A DNA stretch of 64,000 bases from Schlegelella_A sp038241255 (GCA_038241255.1 JBBRFW010000007.1:1-64000), one strand, 5' to 3'; positions 26,309 through 35,094 are shown, counted from the first letter of the stretch. Notes: a model not told the origin generated them from the letters alone. A program made the numbers and translations.

Positions 26309-26659
26309 TCAGAACGTCGGCGCCGGCGCGCCGGCCCCGTCCGACGCGCCCTCGAGCGCCTTGGCAGCCGCGGGCACCGAGAGGTCGGAGCGCGCGTCCG
26401 CGGTCTCGGGAGCGTCGCCGGCCGTCGTCGATTCGGCCTCGGCCACCGGGCCATCACGCGTCGCCGCGGCAACTGGGATTTGCTCGGCGCCCCGCGCCGG
26501 GCCGGCCTCGGCGCGCGGCAACGCCCGCTCGGCTGGCTGACGTTCGTTCAATGCAACTCCGGCGGTGACGGCAGCGGCCGCGGTCGCGACGACGAGCGCG
26601 ACGACGATCCGGCGTCCGCCGCCGGTCTCGGTGGGTTGCAACGGTGTGGGTACTTTCAT
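26309..26659 (-). CDS. Small single-pass membrane/secreted protein, paralogue of the 27.5-kb gene
   Basis: 116 residues. ATG 26659 is preceded by AAGGAGATGAG. Short basic head, one hydrophobic segment (RIVVALVVATAAAAVTAGVA, about 17-36), then an Ala/Pro/Glu-rich, probably unstructured tail ending DGAGAPAPTF. The layout and ends match the protein at 27452-27715: PTP near the N-terminus, a TM segment ending AGVAL, then R/PAE, then SVP.AA.AL near the end and AP.TF at the C-terminus. Together they bracket the broken dihaem cytochrome gene. No known family. Confidence 0.65.
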   Translation of the reverse strand: MKVPTPLQPTETGGGRRIVVALVVATAAAAVTAGVALNERQPAERALPRAEAGPARGAEQIPVAAATRDGPVAEAESTTAGDAPETADARSDLSVPAAAKALEGASDGAGAPAPTF

Positions 26660-26686
26660 CTCATCTCCTTCATGCGCAGCAATGCG

Positions 26687-27347
26687 CTAAAGCGCCTTCA
26701 GAAAGGCGACGAGGTCGTCGCGCTCCTGTCTGTGAAACCGATGCCGAAGCGGTCGTTGTAGAAGCGGACCACCCCGTTGAGATCCTTGGCGAAGCCGTTG
26801 TGGAAGCACGGCGCACGCGGCGCGAGCGCGCAGCGTCGGTCCCTCGAAGCGACCGATGTCGTTCCACTTGCCGGTGATCAGCGCCCGGCCGGGATCGGTC
26901 GTCTGCACGGTCGCCTGCGTCACCTTGTGGCGCAGCGTGTAGAGCGGCATGTCGGGGGTGCGCCGGCTTGCGTCGGTGAGGCCGAGGTCGAGCGGCAAGG
27001 GGACCGGCGAGTTGGCGCCGTCGATGAGCCGGAGCACGGGGTCGGTGCCCTGCGTCTGCTCGAAGCGCTCGCGCAGCCCCTTGGGCGTGATCGTCCAGCC
27101 TTCCTGCGGCCGATGGCAGGTGACGCAGTGTGGCCGTTGGCTCCGAGCTCGCGGAAGAACGGGTTGCGCCGATCGATGAAGCCGTTGGTGCTGATCGTGA
27201 CAAGCAGGCCGCTGCCGTCGCGAACGCTGTGCAGCTGGGGCCGGTCGGGGCGGCGCCGGTCATCGTCGTCGGCGCGTGCCAGTCCGGGCAGGCTGAAGGC
27301 AGCATCAGCCACGCGGCAGTGGTCATCTGAAGCTTTTCCGTCGTCAT
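26687..27347 (-). pseudogene. Frameshifted dihaem cytochrome c peroxidase-like gene
   Basis: Protein-like sequence jumps frame at least three times. From ATG 27347: a signal-like start (MTTAAWLMLPSACP), then TISTNGFIDRRNPFFRELGA, then after a shift near 27130 the haem motif CVTCH in TCVTCHRPQEGWTITPKG, then MPLYTLRHKVTQATVQ and GRALITGKWNDIGRFEGPTL. After a shift near 26825 comes FHNGFAKDLNGVVRFYNDRF, and after another near 26730 ERDDLVAFLKAL. The order is that of dihaem cytochrome c peroxidase-like proteins. Each shift can be mended by one or two bases (for example GACAGGAG for GACCAGGAG). It is either a young pseudogene or a sequence with indel errors. Confidence 0.8.
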
Positions 27348-27451
27348 CCTGTCCCCTGCGGGGCCCGAGATGCGGCCCTGTGCCTGGGTAAACGCAAAGC
27401 CGGGCATGAAAGTGCCACCGTGCGCGCGATCTCCCAGAAACGAGGGGACGC

Positions 27452-27715
27452 TCAGAAGGTCGCGGTGGGCGCAACCGCGTCGTACGGCGCCGCGCGCAGC
27501 GCCTCGGCGGCGTCGGGCACCGACCGGTCCGCGGCCGCGCCGCCCGGCGACGTCCTGGGCGCCGACGTCGCCTGCCCTGCCGGCGCGCTCCGCGCCTCCG
27601 CCGGGCGATGGCCGAGGGCGACGCCGGCGGCGACGGCGCCGGACATGAGCGTGATCGCGATCGTCAGCTGGATGCGGTGGGCGTCGCCGCGGCGCGGTGT
27701 GGGTGCTCTTTGCAT
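27452..27715 (-). CDS. Small single-pass membrane/secreted protein, paralogue of the 26.3-kb gene
   Basis: 87 residues. ATG 27715 follows GAAGGAGATTC, a strong ribosome site. Basic N-terminus (QRAPTPRRGDAHR), one hydrophobic segment (about 16-34, ending AGVALG), Ala/Pro-rich tail ending YDAVAPTATF. It is a shorter version of the protein at 26309-26659 with the same plan and similar ends. It lies upstream of the dihaem pseudogene in the same direction, about 100 bases away, which suggests that the three form one transcription unit. Confidence 0.62.
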   Translation of the reverse strand: MQRAPTPRRGDAHRIQLTIAITLMSGAVAAGVALGHRPAEARSAPAGQATSAPRTSPGGAAADRSVPDAAEALRAAPYDAVAPTATF

Positions 27716-27809
27716 GGCGAATCTCCTTCGTGTCGAGTGACATCGATGAGACTCGCCCCGCGTCGCGCCGTCACCCTCAACCGTGGGGACAGATCGGCGT
27801 TCACCCCAC

Positions 27810-29624
27810 TCAGGGAGATGAGGGCCGGATCCGCGATCCGGGCGAGGCTGCGCTGGCGTCGCCGTCGATCGGCAGTGGCAGGCCGTGGCATTCCTCGAAG
27901 ACGCGGATCGTGCAGTGGGCGCAGATGCCTCGATCGAGTCGATCGAAGATTGTCGCGATGGCGATCCGCTTGGCCGGGAAGATGTGATCCGTGCCGAGCT
28001 CGGCCATGAAGCCGGTGCGCTGCCAGAGCTCGAGCACCGGCGCGCGCGGGCGATGGAAGTAGAGGTCCCCGCAGGCGTGGCGGCGCGAGATCATCTCGGC
28101 GCGCCACATGTCGGCGGCCGCGAGGTCGATGAAGTTCATGCTCTTGGCCATCACGAGCAGGTGGCGCGGCGAGTTCGCCGGCGCGCGCAGGTCGCGCAGC
28201 AAATCGCTCACGTGCGACACGGCGCCGAAGTAGACCTCGCCTTCCATGCGGATCATCTTCAGCTGCGGGCATTCCGGCAGGGGCTCGGGAACGTCGGTGC
28301 GGACGACGAAGGGGCGCGACTGCGCGACGCCGTCGAAGCCCATGATGCGGATCGCCGGCTTCGACGTGCGATAGAGAAAAGTGACGAGCGACAGGATCGT
28401 GCCGAGCAGGATCGCGACCTCGAGGCGGATCGAGACCGTCGCCAGGAAGGTGGCGGCGGCGACGGCGAAGTCCTGACGGCTGAAGCGCCACAGCTGGCGC
28501 CAGCTCGCGACGTCGAAGAGCGACCACGAGATCAGCAGCAGCAAGGCGGCAATCGCCGCCATCGGGATCAGCGCAAGAAGCGGCGCGCTCACGGCGGCCA
28601 GCAGCAACAGCCAGAGTGAGGCGAAGACGGCGGCAAGGGGCGTGCGCGCGCCGGCGTCGAGGTTCGGAAACGAGCGGTTCAGCGAGCCGCACGAAACGTA
28701 CGACGAGAACAGCCCCCCGACGATGTTGGAGAGTCCCTGGCCGCGGAACTCGCGGTTGGCGTCGATATGCTGCCCCGACCGTGCCGCCACGGCCTTGGCG
28801 ATCGAGATCGACTGGCCGAGCGCGACGATCGTCAGCGCGAAGGCAATGCCGACGAGATCCGGCAGCAGGCGCAGGTTGAACACGGGCACGCTCAGGCGCG
28901 GCCAAATCGCCGGGATCGGGCCGACGACGGCGACGCGCTGCGCGCCGCCCGAGGCGCGCTCGATCGCGAACGCGAGCGCCGTCGCGGCGAGCAGGCCGAG
29001 GAGCATGTGCGGCGAGCGCGGCAGCCCGCGCTTGAGCAGCAGCGACGCTGTGACAGTGAACGCGCCGACGGCGAGCGCGGCCGGCGCGATGCGATCGATG
29101 TGCGTCGCCAGGTGCTCGGCGAGGCTGCCGAGGCGGTGCGCGTTCGGCGCCGGCAGGCCGAGCAGGTCGGGCAGCGCGTAGACCGCAATCAGCGCCGCGG
29201 CGCCGCCCATAAAGCCGCGCAGCGCCGCCGGCGAGATGAAGTTGGCGATCGTGCCGAGTCGCAAGGCGCCGATCAGAAACTGCATCGTGCCGACGAGCAC
29301 GGTGACGGCGAGCGCGAGCGCGATGTACTCGGGCGAGCCGACGAGCGCAAGCGGCGCCAAGGTGGCGAACAGGGCGAGCGAGTTGGCATTGGTTGGCCCG
29401 GAGACGACGTGCCAGCTCGAGCCGAACAGGGCGGCGATGATGCAGGGGACGACTGCGGTGTAAAGGCCATACTCGGGCGGCAAGCCAGCCAGCGTCGCGA
29501 AGGCGATTCCCTGCGGCAGGACGAGCAGCGCACCGAGCACGCCGGCAATGAGGTCGGCGCGCAGGGTCAACCGATCGACGCGGCGAATCCACGACCCGAA
29601 GACGCGCGCAGCGAGCTCGTTCAC
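27810..29624 (-). CDS. SulP family inorganic anion transporter with STAS domain
   Basis: 604 residues. The N-terminal ~400 residues hold the transporter domain (ADLIAGVLGALLVLPQGIAF, then the TNANSLALFATLAPL region, and FREFRGQGLSN-like NREFRGQGLSNIVGG). The C-terminal ~150 residues hold a STAS domain (MIRMEGEVYFGAVSHVSDLL, HLLVMAKSMNFIDLAAADMW). SulP proteins move sulfate, bicarbonate or related anions across the inner membrane. It is directly downstream of sorAB in the same direction (52-base gap), so sulfate or sulfite transport tied to sulfite oxidation is the natural reading; that is inferred. The tail after FEECHGL is longer than usual and contains two Cys. Confidence 0.9.
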   Translation of the reverse strand: MNELAARVFGSWIRRVDRLTLRADLIAGVLGALLVLPQGIAFATLAGLPPEYGLYTAVVPCIIAALFGSSWHVVSGPTNANSLALFATLAPLALVGSPEYIALALAVTVLVGTMQFLIGALRLGTIANFISPAALRGFMGGAAALIAVYALPDLLGLPAPNAHRLGSLAEHLATHIDRIAPAALAVGAFTVTASLLLKRGLPRSPHMLLGLLAATALAFAIERASGGAQRVAVVGPIPAIWPRLSVPVFNLRLLPDLVGIAFALTIVALGQSISIAKAVAARSGQHIDANREFRGQGLSNIVGGLFSSYVSCGSLNRSFPNLDAGARTPLAAVFASLWLLLLAAVSAPLLALIPMAAIAALLLLISWSLFDVASWRQLWRFSRQDFAVAAATFLATVSIRLEVAILLGTILSLVTFLYRTSKPAIRIMGFDGVAQSRPFVVRTDVPEPLPECPQLKMIRMEGEVYFGAVSHVSDLLRDLRAPANSPRHLLVMAKSMNFIDLAAADMWRAEMISRRHACGDLYFHRPRAPVLELWQRTGFMAELGTDHIFPAKRIAIATIFDRLDRGICAHCTIRVFEECHGLPLPIDGDASAASPGSRIRPSSP

Positions 29625-29676
29625 TGCTTTTGATTATCGCGACCTACCGGCGCCCCGGCGGGTCGCGCTCGCCCGG

Positions 29677-30030
29677 CTAGCGGGGGCCGCCGCTCGCCGT
29701 CGCGACGTAGCGCGCGAGGGCGCGGATCTGCGCGTCGGTCAGCGAGCCCGCGAACGATGGCATCGCGCCGATGCCGCCGCGGATGGCGGCGGCGACGCGG
29801 TCTTCGTCGGGCCGGAGCTCGTCGAGCACCGGTCCGACGCTGCCCGTCGCACCGGCGTCCTTCAAGGTATGGCAGATCGCGCACGGCGGCGTCGCGCCGC
29901 CGATGAAGAGGCTTCGGCCTTCACCGAGCTGCGCGTCGCTGCTCACGGACGCGGGCGTGGCGGCCAAGATGGGCGCCAGACAGACGATCGCCGCGACCGC
30001 GACGCCAGCGCGGGCGAGGACCCGCCTCAC
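29677..30030 (-). CDS. sorB: Sulfite dehydrogenase cytochrome c subunit SorB-like
   Basis: About 117 residues from GTG 30030, one base after the sorA stop. Signal peptide (VRRVLARAGVAVAAIVCLAP, cleavage around ILAATPA). One haem c site CAICH (about 65-69 within the export form) with the distal methionine likely in GAMPSFAGSL. The C-terminal DAQIRALARYVATAS is the usual last helix of class I cytochromes c. It would take electrons from SorA and pass them to the respiratory chain. The gene order matches sorAB. Confidence 0.85.
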   Translation of the reverse strand: MRRVLARAGVAVAAIVCLAPILAATPASVSSDAQLGEGRSLFIGGATPPCAICHTLKDAGATGSVGPVLDELRPDEDRVAAAIRGGIGAMPSFAGSLTDAQIRALARYVATASGGPR

Positions 30031-30031
30031 C

Positions 30032-31249
30032 TCAGACAACGACCACCTTGACCGCGTGATCGGCCCAGCTGGTGTTGGCATAGCCGCCGGCGTTTTCGCT
30101 GCGCTGCTCGGGCTGGACGCGGCCGGAAGTTTCGGTCGCCCGGCTGGTCACGACGTAGTTGCCCGCCGCCATGCGCAGCGGCATCGCGAACTGGCGCCAC
30201 GCGAAGCGGCCGAGGTCGGGGCCGATGAAGGGGGCGTCGATCCAGGTCTTGCCGCCATCGCTCGACACCTCGACGCGCTTGATCGGCGTGCCGCCGGAAA
30301 ATGCCACGCCGGTCACATACACGACGCCCGCCTTGACAGTCCCCGCGCCGCTCGGCGAGGTGACGAAGGACTTCACCGTCATGCCGAGCACCGATGGATC
30401 GGCCGGGCTCGCCTGGGTTCCGATCGCGTTCAGCCGGTAGCGCGTCTTCTGGATTGCCGCCGACGATTCGTTCGCGGTCAGCGCGACGCGCTTGACGTAC
30501 TTGACGTTGTTGACGCCTTGATAGCCCGGAACGATGAGGCGCAACGGGCCGCCGTGGGCGAGCGGGATCGGCTCGCCGTTCATCTCCCAGGCGAGAAGCG
30601 CGTCGTTCATCGCCTCGATCGGCAGCGAGCGCTCGACCATCACCGTCATCGGATCGATGCCGGCGGGGAAGGTTTCGCCACCCGTTCCCGTGAGGTAGTG
30701 CATGCCCGGCGCCGCGCCGCCGAGCGCCTCAACGACGTAGCGCACGGGAGCACCGCTCCAGATGACGCAACCGGACGCGCCGACCGACCACTTCGCACCG
30801 CTCGGCTTGTGAGGGAAGAAAGCCCGGCCATTGCCGGAGCATTGCAGGACGGTCGCCACCGTTTCGACGCCGACCGTCTTCAATTCCGCGACCGTCAACG
30901 TGCCGGGATTGCGGACACCGTCGAATGCGACCTGCCACGCGCCGCGGTTGGTGAGGATCGAGGGATCGGGCGGGCTGACGTTGTTGCGGACGTAGAGACG
31001 GTCGGTCGACGTGATGGCACTGGTGCCGAATGCGCTCCGCTTGGTTTCGAGCTCGTTCGGGTTGTGGACGATGACCCCCTCGGCGTCCTTCCAGGCGACG
31101 TAGGCAGGCAGCGGCCGGGGCGCGTCCGGAGCACTCGCGGACTGTGCCGCGCCCTCGCCGGCCAGGCCCATCAGGCCAGTGCCTGCGAGAGCACCGGCAC
31201 CGCCGGCGAGAAGTTGGCGTCTGCGAAGCGAAAGCGTCGAGTCTGTCAT
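30032..31249 (-). CDS. sorA: Sulfite dehydrogenase, molybdopterin subunit SorA-like
   Basis: 405 residues from ATG 31249 (GGGAG upstream). N-terminal twin-arginine-type signal: RRRQLLAGGAGALAG followed by GTGLMGLAGEGAAQS. The Mo-cofactor domain has the cysteine ligand in LQCSGNGR (about 140-147) and conserved stretches NELETKRSAF, FFPHKPSG and HGGPLRLIVPGYQG. The C-terminal half is the dimerisation Ig-like domain (SSDGGKTWIDA). It oxidises sulfite to sulfate in the periplasm with cytochrome c as acceptor. It lies immediately upstream of the cytochrome gene. Confidence 0.88.
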   Translation of the reverse strand: MTDSTLSLRRRQLLAGGAGALAGTGLMGLAGEGAAQSASAPDAPRPLPAYVAWKDAEGVIVHNPNELETKRSAFGTSAITSTDRLYVRNNVSPPDPSILTNRGAWQVAFDGVRNPGTLTVAELKTVGVETVATVLQCSGNGRAFFPHKPSGAKWSVGASGCVIWSGAPVRYVVEALGGAAPGMHYLTGTGGETFPAGIDPMTVMVERSLPIEAMNDALLAWEMNGEPIPLAHGGPLRLIVPGYQGVNNVKYVKRVALTANESSAAIQKTRYRLNAIGTQASPADPSVLGMTVKSFVTSPSGAGTVKAGVVYVTGVAFSGGTPIKRVEVSSDGGKTWIDAPFIGPDLGRFAWRQFAMPLRMAAGNYVVTSRATETSGRVQPEQRSENAGGYANTSWADHAVKVVVV

Positions 31250-31394
31250 TGGTGAACTCCCGGTCGGTGAATGCGCACGGTGCTTGGCACCGCGCAATCA
31301 AGAAACGTGCCGCGAGTATCCCATCGCACCGGAGCGAGTTGCGCGGGCACGAATCAGCGTTTGCCCGAAGTTAAGATTCGGCGCGTCCGGCCGA

Positions 31395-31841
31395 GTGGCC
31401 CGTCGTCGCTCGCACATCGAATCGTTACCCCTTCTCCTCTGCGCGGTCTCGCCGCTGTCCCGCGCGATCACCGGAGGTCAGTGACGGCGATCGTTTCTAC
31501 GGTGACTGGACGGTGACCCCAAGCTTCCCGAACAACAACGATAAATCGGCGGCGCGCGGCTATGAGCGCCAGTTCCCGGCACGCGTCGGGGACGGCGTCT
31601 TGCGCGGCGGGATCGGCAGCGCCGACTCGGACGGCTGGCTCCGCATCGAGGGCCGGACCGGTGCCGACGGCAACGCCCTCCTCGATACGCACGGCCGGCC
31701 CGGCGATCCGGATTACGCCGTCAACCAGCCGAAGCCGCCGTCACCGTACGCGTTCCACATGAGGCGTGCTTTGAGGGCGGTCGCGGCAGCGGCAGCGCCC
31801 TCGAGCAGCGCGTCTGCAACTTCGCCTTCGTGGGCCGCTGA
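31395..31841 (+). pseudogene. Remnant of a small secreted protein, frameshifted
   Basis: A GTG at 31395 opens a signal-like stretch (SLPLLLCAVSPLSRA) that runs into a stop near 31484. A second frame carries DGDRFYGDWTVTPSFPNNN through DPDYAVNQPKPPSPYAFHM, and a third carries GSGSALEQRVCNFAFVGR up to TGA 31841. Read together they look like one ~145-residue protein broken twice. I do not recognise the family. Sequence indels are an alternative explanation. Confidence 0.35.
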
Positions 31842-31848
31842 CCCGAAG

Positions 31849-32784
31849 TCACGACACGACCTGGTAGTACAGGTTTTGCGGGTGCTTGGCCTGCGCGAAG
31901 AAGAGCCAGCGGTCGGCGATCAGGCCGGGCGCCTGCACGATCAGCGCGCCGAGACAGGCGAGATCGGGAAGCGCGCCGATCGCGACCGCGGCGACCAGCA
32001 AGGCGGGCAGCGCGAAGCCGAGGACGATCGCTGCGCCCTTGATCCGGCGCAGCGCCAATTGGGACGCGCGATGGAAGAACTCGCGCGTGTTGAACGACCC
32101 CGCCGACATGCCCATCGACGTCTGCGCGATGTGGGGTGAGCGGATGCCGGTCGCCGTCTGCAAGGTCGAGCGATGGCGAAGCGACGCGTTGCGGTGCCAG
32201 GCCACGGCGCGCGACGCCCAGGCGACGAGCGTGACGGCGACCGCCGCCGGCGCCGCCAGCGCCAGCGCGTGCGCCTCGCCGGAGAGCGCGGCCAGCGTAC
32301 TCGCGAGCACCAGCCCCGACGACAGGCCAAGGAGGACGAAGTTGACGATCGTCAGGGGCTGCGCCCACTCCTCGATGAAGCGCAGGCACGCGTAGATCAT
32401 CGCCGTGCAGTACCAGAGCAGCGCGGCGAGGACGAGGGCGGCGAGCGGCAGGAGCGCCCCGGTTGGCGCGGGCCCGGCACGGCGCCAGTCGAGCCACCAG
32501 GCCGCGACCACGGCGATGAACGCCGGCAGGACGATCACCTCTCGCGAGAGCCACGACGTTCGCCACATCGCCGCCGCTCGCCACGCGCGCGCCGGCCGGC
32601 CCAGGTGCAGGAACGACGACGCCAGGCCGACGACGAGGAGGACGATCGCGACCAGCAGGCTGCTGCGAACGAACGATGCGTCCATCGCCACGCCAGCGAG
32701 GAGCGCGAGCGCGAGGGCGACGACGAGGCCTTGCGCGGCGCCCGCAGCGGTGGTGAAGACGATGACCGAGAACGCCGGATTCAT
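31849..32784 (-). CDS. DmsC-like membrane anchor subunit of a DMSO-reductase-family enzyme
   Basis: 311 residues with about eight hydrophobic helices. It begins MNPAFSVIVFTTAAGAAQGL and contains SSFLHLGRPARAWRAA and SWLSREVI, the conserved anchor features. It would pass electrons between quinone and the iron-sulfur subunit. Its ATG overlaps the stop of the truncated Fe-S gene. The reading frame is intact, yet both partner subunits upstream are broken, so it is likely an orphan on its way to loss unless it pairs elsewhere. Confidence 0.85.
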   Translation of the reverse strand: MNPAFSVIVFTTAAGAAQGLVVALALALLAGVAMDASFVRSSLLVAIVLLVVGLASSFLHLGRPARAWRAAAMWRTSWLSREVIVLPAFIAVVAAWWLDWRRAGPAPTGALLPLAALVLAALLWYCTAMIYACLRFIEEWAQPLTIVNFVLLGLSSGLVLASTLAALSGEAHALALAAPAAVAVTLVAWASRAVAWHRNASLRHRSTLQTATGIRSPHIAQTSMGMSAGSFNTREFFHRASQLALRRIKGAAIVLGFALPALLVAAVAIGALPDLACLGALIVQAPGLIADRWLFFAQAKHPQNLYYQVVS

Positions 32785-33086
32785 TCGCAGTGCAGGCAGC
32801 TCTTCGGCAAGTGGATCGTCTCGGTGAGCGGAAATCCGCCGGCCTCGTGGGTCTGGACGCCGTTGACGAACGTCTCCGTCGGGCGGGCGCCGTAGACCTT
32901 CTTGTCACCGAGCGGACCGGTCGCGCCGCCCGAGTTCCATTCCTTGCACGAGGTCACGCAGGCACGGCAGACGACGCCGACGTTGAGGTCGATGACGAGC
33001 GCGAGCTGGCGCGTCGGCGCTTCGTCTTTCGGCTTCGCGGCGGCTCCGGGGCGCAAGCCAAACAGTGCCCCAAATGCCGCGATCAC
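32781..33086 (-). pseudogene. Truncated 4Fe-4S subunit (DmsB-like)
   Basis: About 101 residues from a GTG at 33086. It matches only the N-terminal third of DmsB-type ferredoxins: RQLALVIDLNVGVVCRACVT followed by SCKEWN, then HLPKSCLHCE and a stop. Normal subunits run over 200 residues with four 4Fe-4S sites. Here everything after the Cys-His-Cys of the second site is missing, and the deletion joins straight onto the DmsC start. The first cluster has Gly where the first Cys ligand is expected (NVGVVC instead of NVCVGC), a further sign of decay. Confidence 0.85.
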
Positions 33087-33102
33087 GAGACGCGGCCGTG
33101 AA

Positions 33103-34049
33103 TCACGGCGAGGTCTCGGCGGGCTCTTCCGGCCGCGCCGGCCGCCGGCGCAGGCCCACGTCGTGAGCGCCGGCCTGGCCGGTGACCGGGTCGGAATTGT
33201 TGATGAAGCCGCTGCCGTGCGCCAGCTCGTCCTTGCTGCGGCGCGTTGGTGCAGCGCTTCGGGAAGGCGGGATCGATGAGGTCGTTTGCGACTTACTCGA
33301 GCAGCAGCGCCATGAAGAGCGCACCGTCGGTGCCGGGTCGCATCGGGATCCACTCGTCGGCGATCACCGAGCAGCCGGTGCGAACCGGGTTGATCGTGAT
33401 GGAGCGGCCGCCCGCGCGCTTGAATTTTCCGATCGCGATCTTGAGCGGGTTCGACGCACGGTCCTCCGCCGTGCCGATCATGACGAACAGCTTCGAGCGC
33501 TCGAGGTCGGACCCGCCGAATTCCCAGAAGCTGCCGCCGATCGTCTAGATCAATTCTGCGGCCATGTAGACCGAGCAGAAGCCGCCGTGCGCAGCGCAAT
33601 CCGGCGTGCCGAACCGGCGCGCGAACAGGCGGGTCAGCGCATGCATCTGGGCGCATGCGGTGAAGTAGGCGAACTTCTGCGGATCGCTGGCACGGATCGT
33701 CGCCAGTCGCGTCATCTCGAATGCGCTCTCCCGCGACGCGGGCTCGAACTCGCCGGCGCCGCGCTCGCTGACGGGCTTTCTCAAGAACGGCCGCGTCAGC
33801 CGCGCCGGCGAATGCTGCTTCATGATCGCGGCCAGGCCCTTGGCGCAGATTACGCCCTGGGTGACCGTGTCGTTCGGCTTCTCGTCGATGTAGCAGCGCG
33901 CCGTCGTGCCGGTGGACGCGGATGCCGCAGCGGCACGCGCACGCATAGCATGTGGTCGTCTCCGTCTCGCGCCGGGCGCCGGCGTTCGGCGTCGCTGTCG
34001 GATCGTGAAGCGGCTCCTTCGCAAAGAGCCTGAAGACGGCATGCCGCAT
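33103..34049 (-). pseudogene. Decayed DMSO-reductase-family molybdopterin oxidoreductase
   Basis: The N-terminal Fe-S motif (TTCYACACRCGIRVH) is in one frame. A shift then leads into DTVTQGVICAKGLAAIMKQH and AHGGFCSVYMAAELI. A TAG (33545-33547) interrupts what continues in the same frame as TIGGSFWEFGGSDLERSKLF and GTAEDRASNPLKIAIG. A TAA near 33293 follows ALFMALLLE, and the sequence goes on with ANDLIDPAFPKRCTNAPQ. The middle and molybdopterin-binding C-terminal parts (several hundred residues) are deleted; only the tail HGSGFINNSDPVTGQAG survives in another frame. Two nonsense codons, frameshifts and a large deletion show true pseudogenisation. Confidence 0.9.
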
Positions 34050-34104
34050 GCGTTGAATATAGTGTGCCGGTCGCCGCCAACGACCGTGACCTGCGGAGGC
34101 TGCC

Positions 34105-35094
34105 ATGCTGATTCGATCGCGACGCGAGACCCTCGCACTCCTCGCTGCCGCCGCGACGGCGGCGTCGTGGCCGCGCGCAGCGCGCAGCGAGAGCGCACAG
34201 GTTCGCACCTGGCCGCTGGCGACGCGCCAGCGCACCGGCATCCACGACGTCGCGCCCGCACCCGACGGCGGCGTTTGGTTCATGGCGCAGCGCAGCGGCC
34301 ACCTCGGCTGGTTCGACCCCGCCAGCGGCCGCGCCGAGCTCGTCGCGCTCGGCCCCGGCTCGGCGCCGCACGGCGTCGTCGCCGGCCCCGACAGGGCAGC
34401 ATGGCTCACCGACGGCGGGCAAAACGCGATCGTTCGGGTCGGATGGCCGGATCGCACGGTGCGCGTCATGCCATTGCCCGCGGGAACGCCGTATGCCAAC
34501 CTCAACACCGCAACCTTCGACGGCGACGGCGACCTCTGGTTCACCGGCCAAAGCGGCTTCTTCGGCAGGGTAGCGCCGGGCACCGGCAAGGTCACCGTGA
34601 AAGCGGCGCCGCGGGGTCCCGGCGCCTACGGCATCTGCACGACGCCGCGCGGCGACGTCTGGTTCTGCTCGCTGGCGAGCTCCTACATCGCGCGCATCGA
34701 CCGTGCGATCGGCGAGGCGCACATCGTCGACCCACCCACGCCGGGCCAGGGCGCACGCCGCGTCTGGAGCGACAGCCGAGGCCGGATCTGGGTCACCGAA
34801 TGGCTGAGCGGCAACCTCTCGATGCACGACCCCGCGGTGCGGACTTGGCGAACCTGGAAGGTGCCCGGCGCAAGCCCTCGCCCGTACGCGGTCTACGTCG
34901 ATGATCGCGACACGGTCTGGCTCAGCGACTGGGGCAGCAACGCGATCTTCCGCTTCGATCCGGACAGCGAAGCGTTCACGCGCATGGCGCTGCCGAACGA
35001 AGGCGCGGGCGTGCGCCAGATCCTCGGCCGAGCCGGCGAAGTCTGGCTGCCCGAGAGCGGTACCGAGCACATCACGCTCATCCGCACCGCCTGA
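34105..35094 (+). CDS. Virginiamycin B lyase-like beta-propeller protein, secreted
   Basis: 329 residues with a signal peptide (LIRSRRETLALLAAAATAASW, cleavage near ARSESA; the RR may be a Tat signal). Seven short repeats of the form DGDLWFT / GDVWFC / GRIWVTEW / DTVWLSDWGSNAI about every 42 residues indicate a seven-bladed propeller of the Vgb/SMP-30-like type. Vgb opens streptogramin B; most chromosomal homologues have no known substrate, and this one is probably periplasmic. It is divergent from the molybdoenzyme pseudogene and intact. Confidence 0.8.
   Translation: MLIRSRRETLALLAAAATAASWPRAARSESAQVRTWPLATRQRTGIHDVAPAPDGGVWFMAQRSGHLGWFDPASGRAELVALGPGSAPHGVVAGPDRAAWLTDGGQNAIVRVGWPDRTVRVMPLPAGTPYANLNTATFDGDGDLWFTGQSGFFGRVAPGTGKVTVKAAPRGPGAYGICTTPRGDVWFCSLASSYIARIDRAIGEAHIVDPPTPGQGARRVWSDSRGRIWVTEWLSGNLSMHDPAVRTWRTWKVPGASPRPYAVYVDDRDTVWLSDWGSNAIFRFDPDSEAFTRMALPNEGAGVRQILGRAGEVWLPESGTEHITLIRTA

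Noticed and set aside
33103..34049. Treating the molybdoenzyme breaks as sequencing error
   Set aside because: Two substitutions to stop codons plus a several-hundred-residue deletion cannot be explained by indel errors alone.
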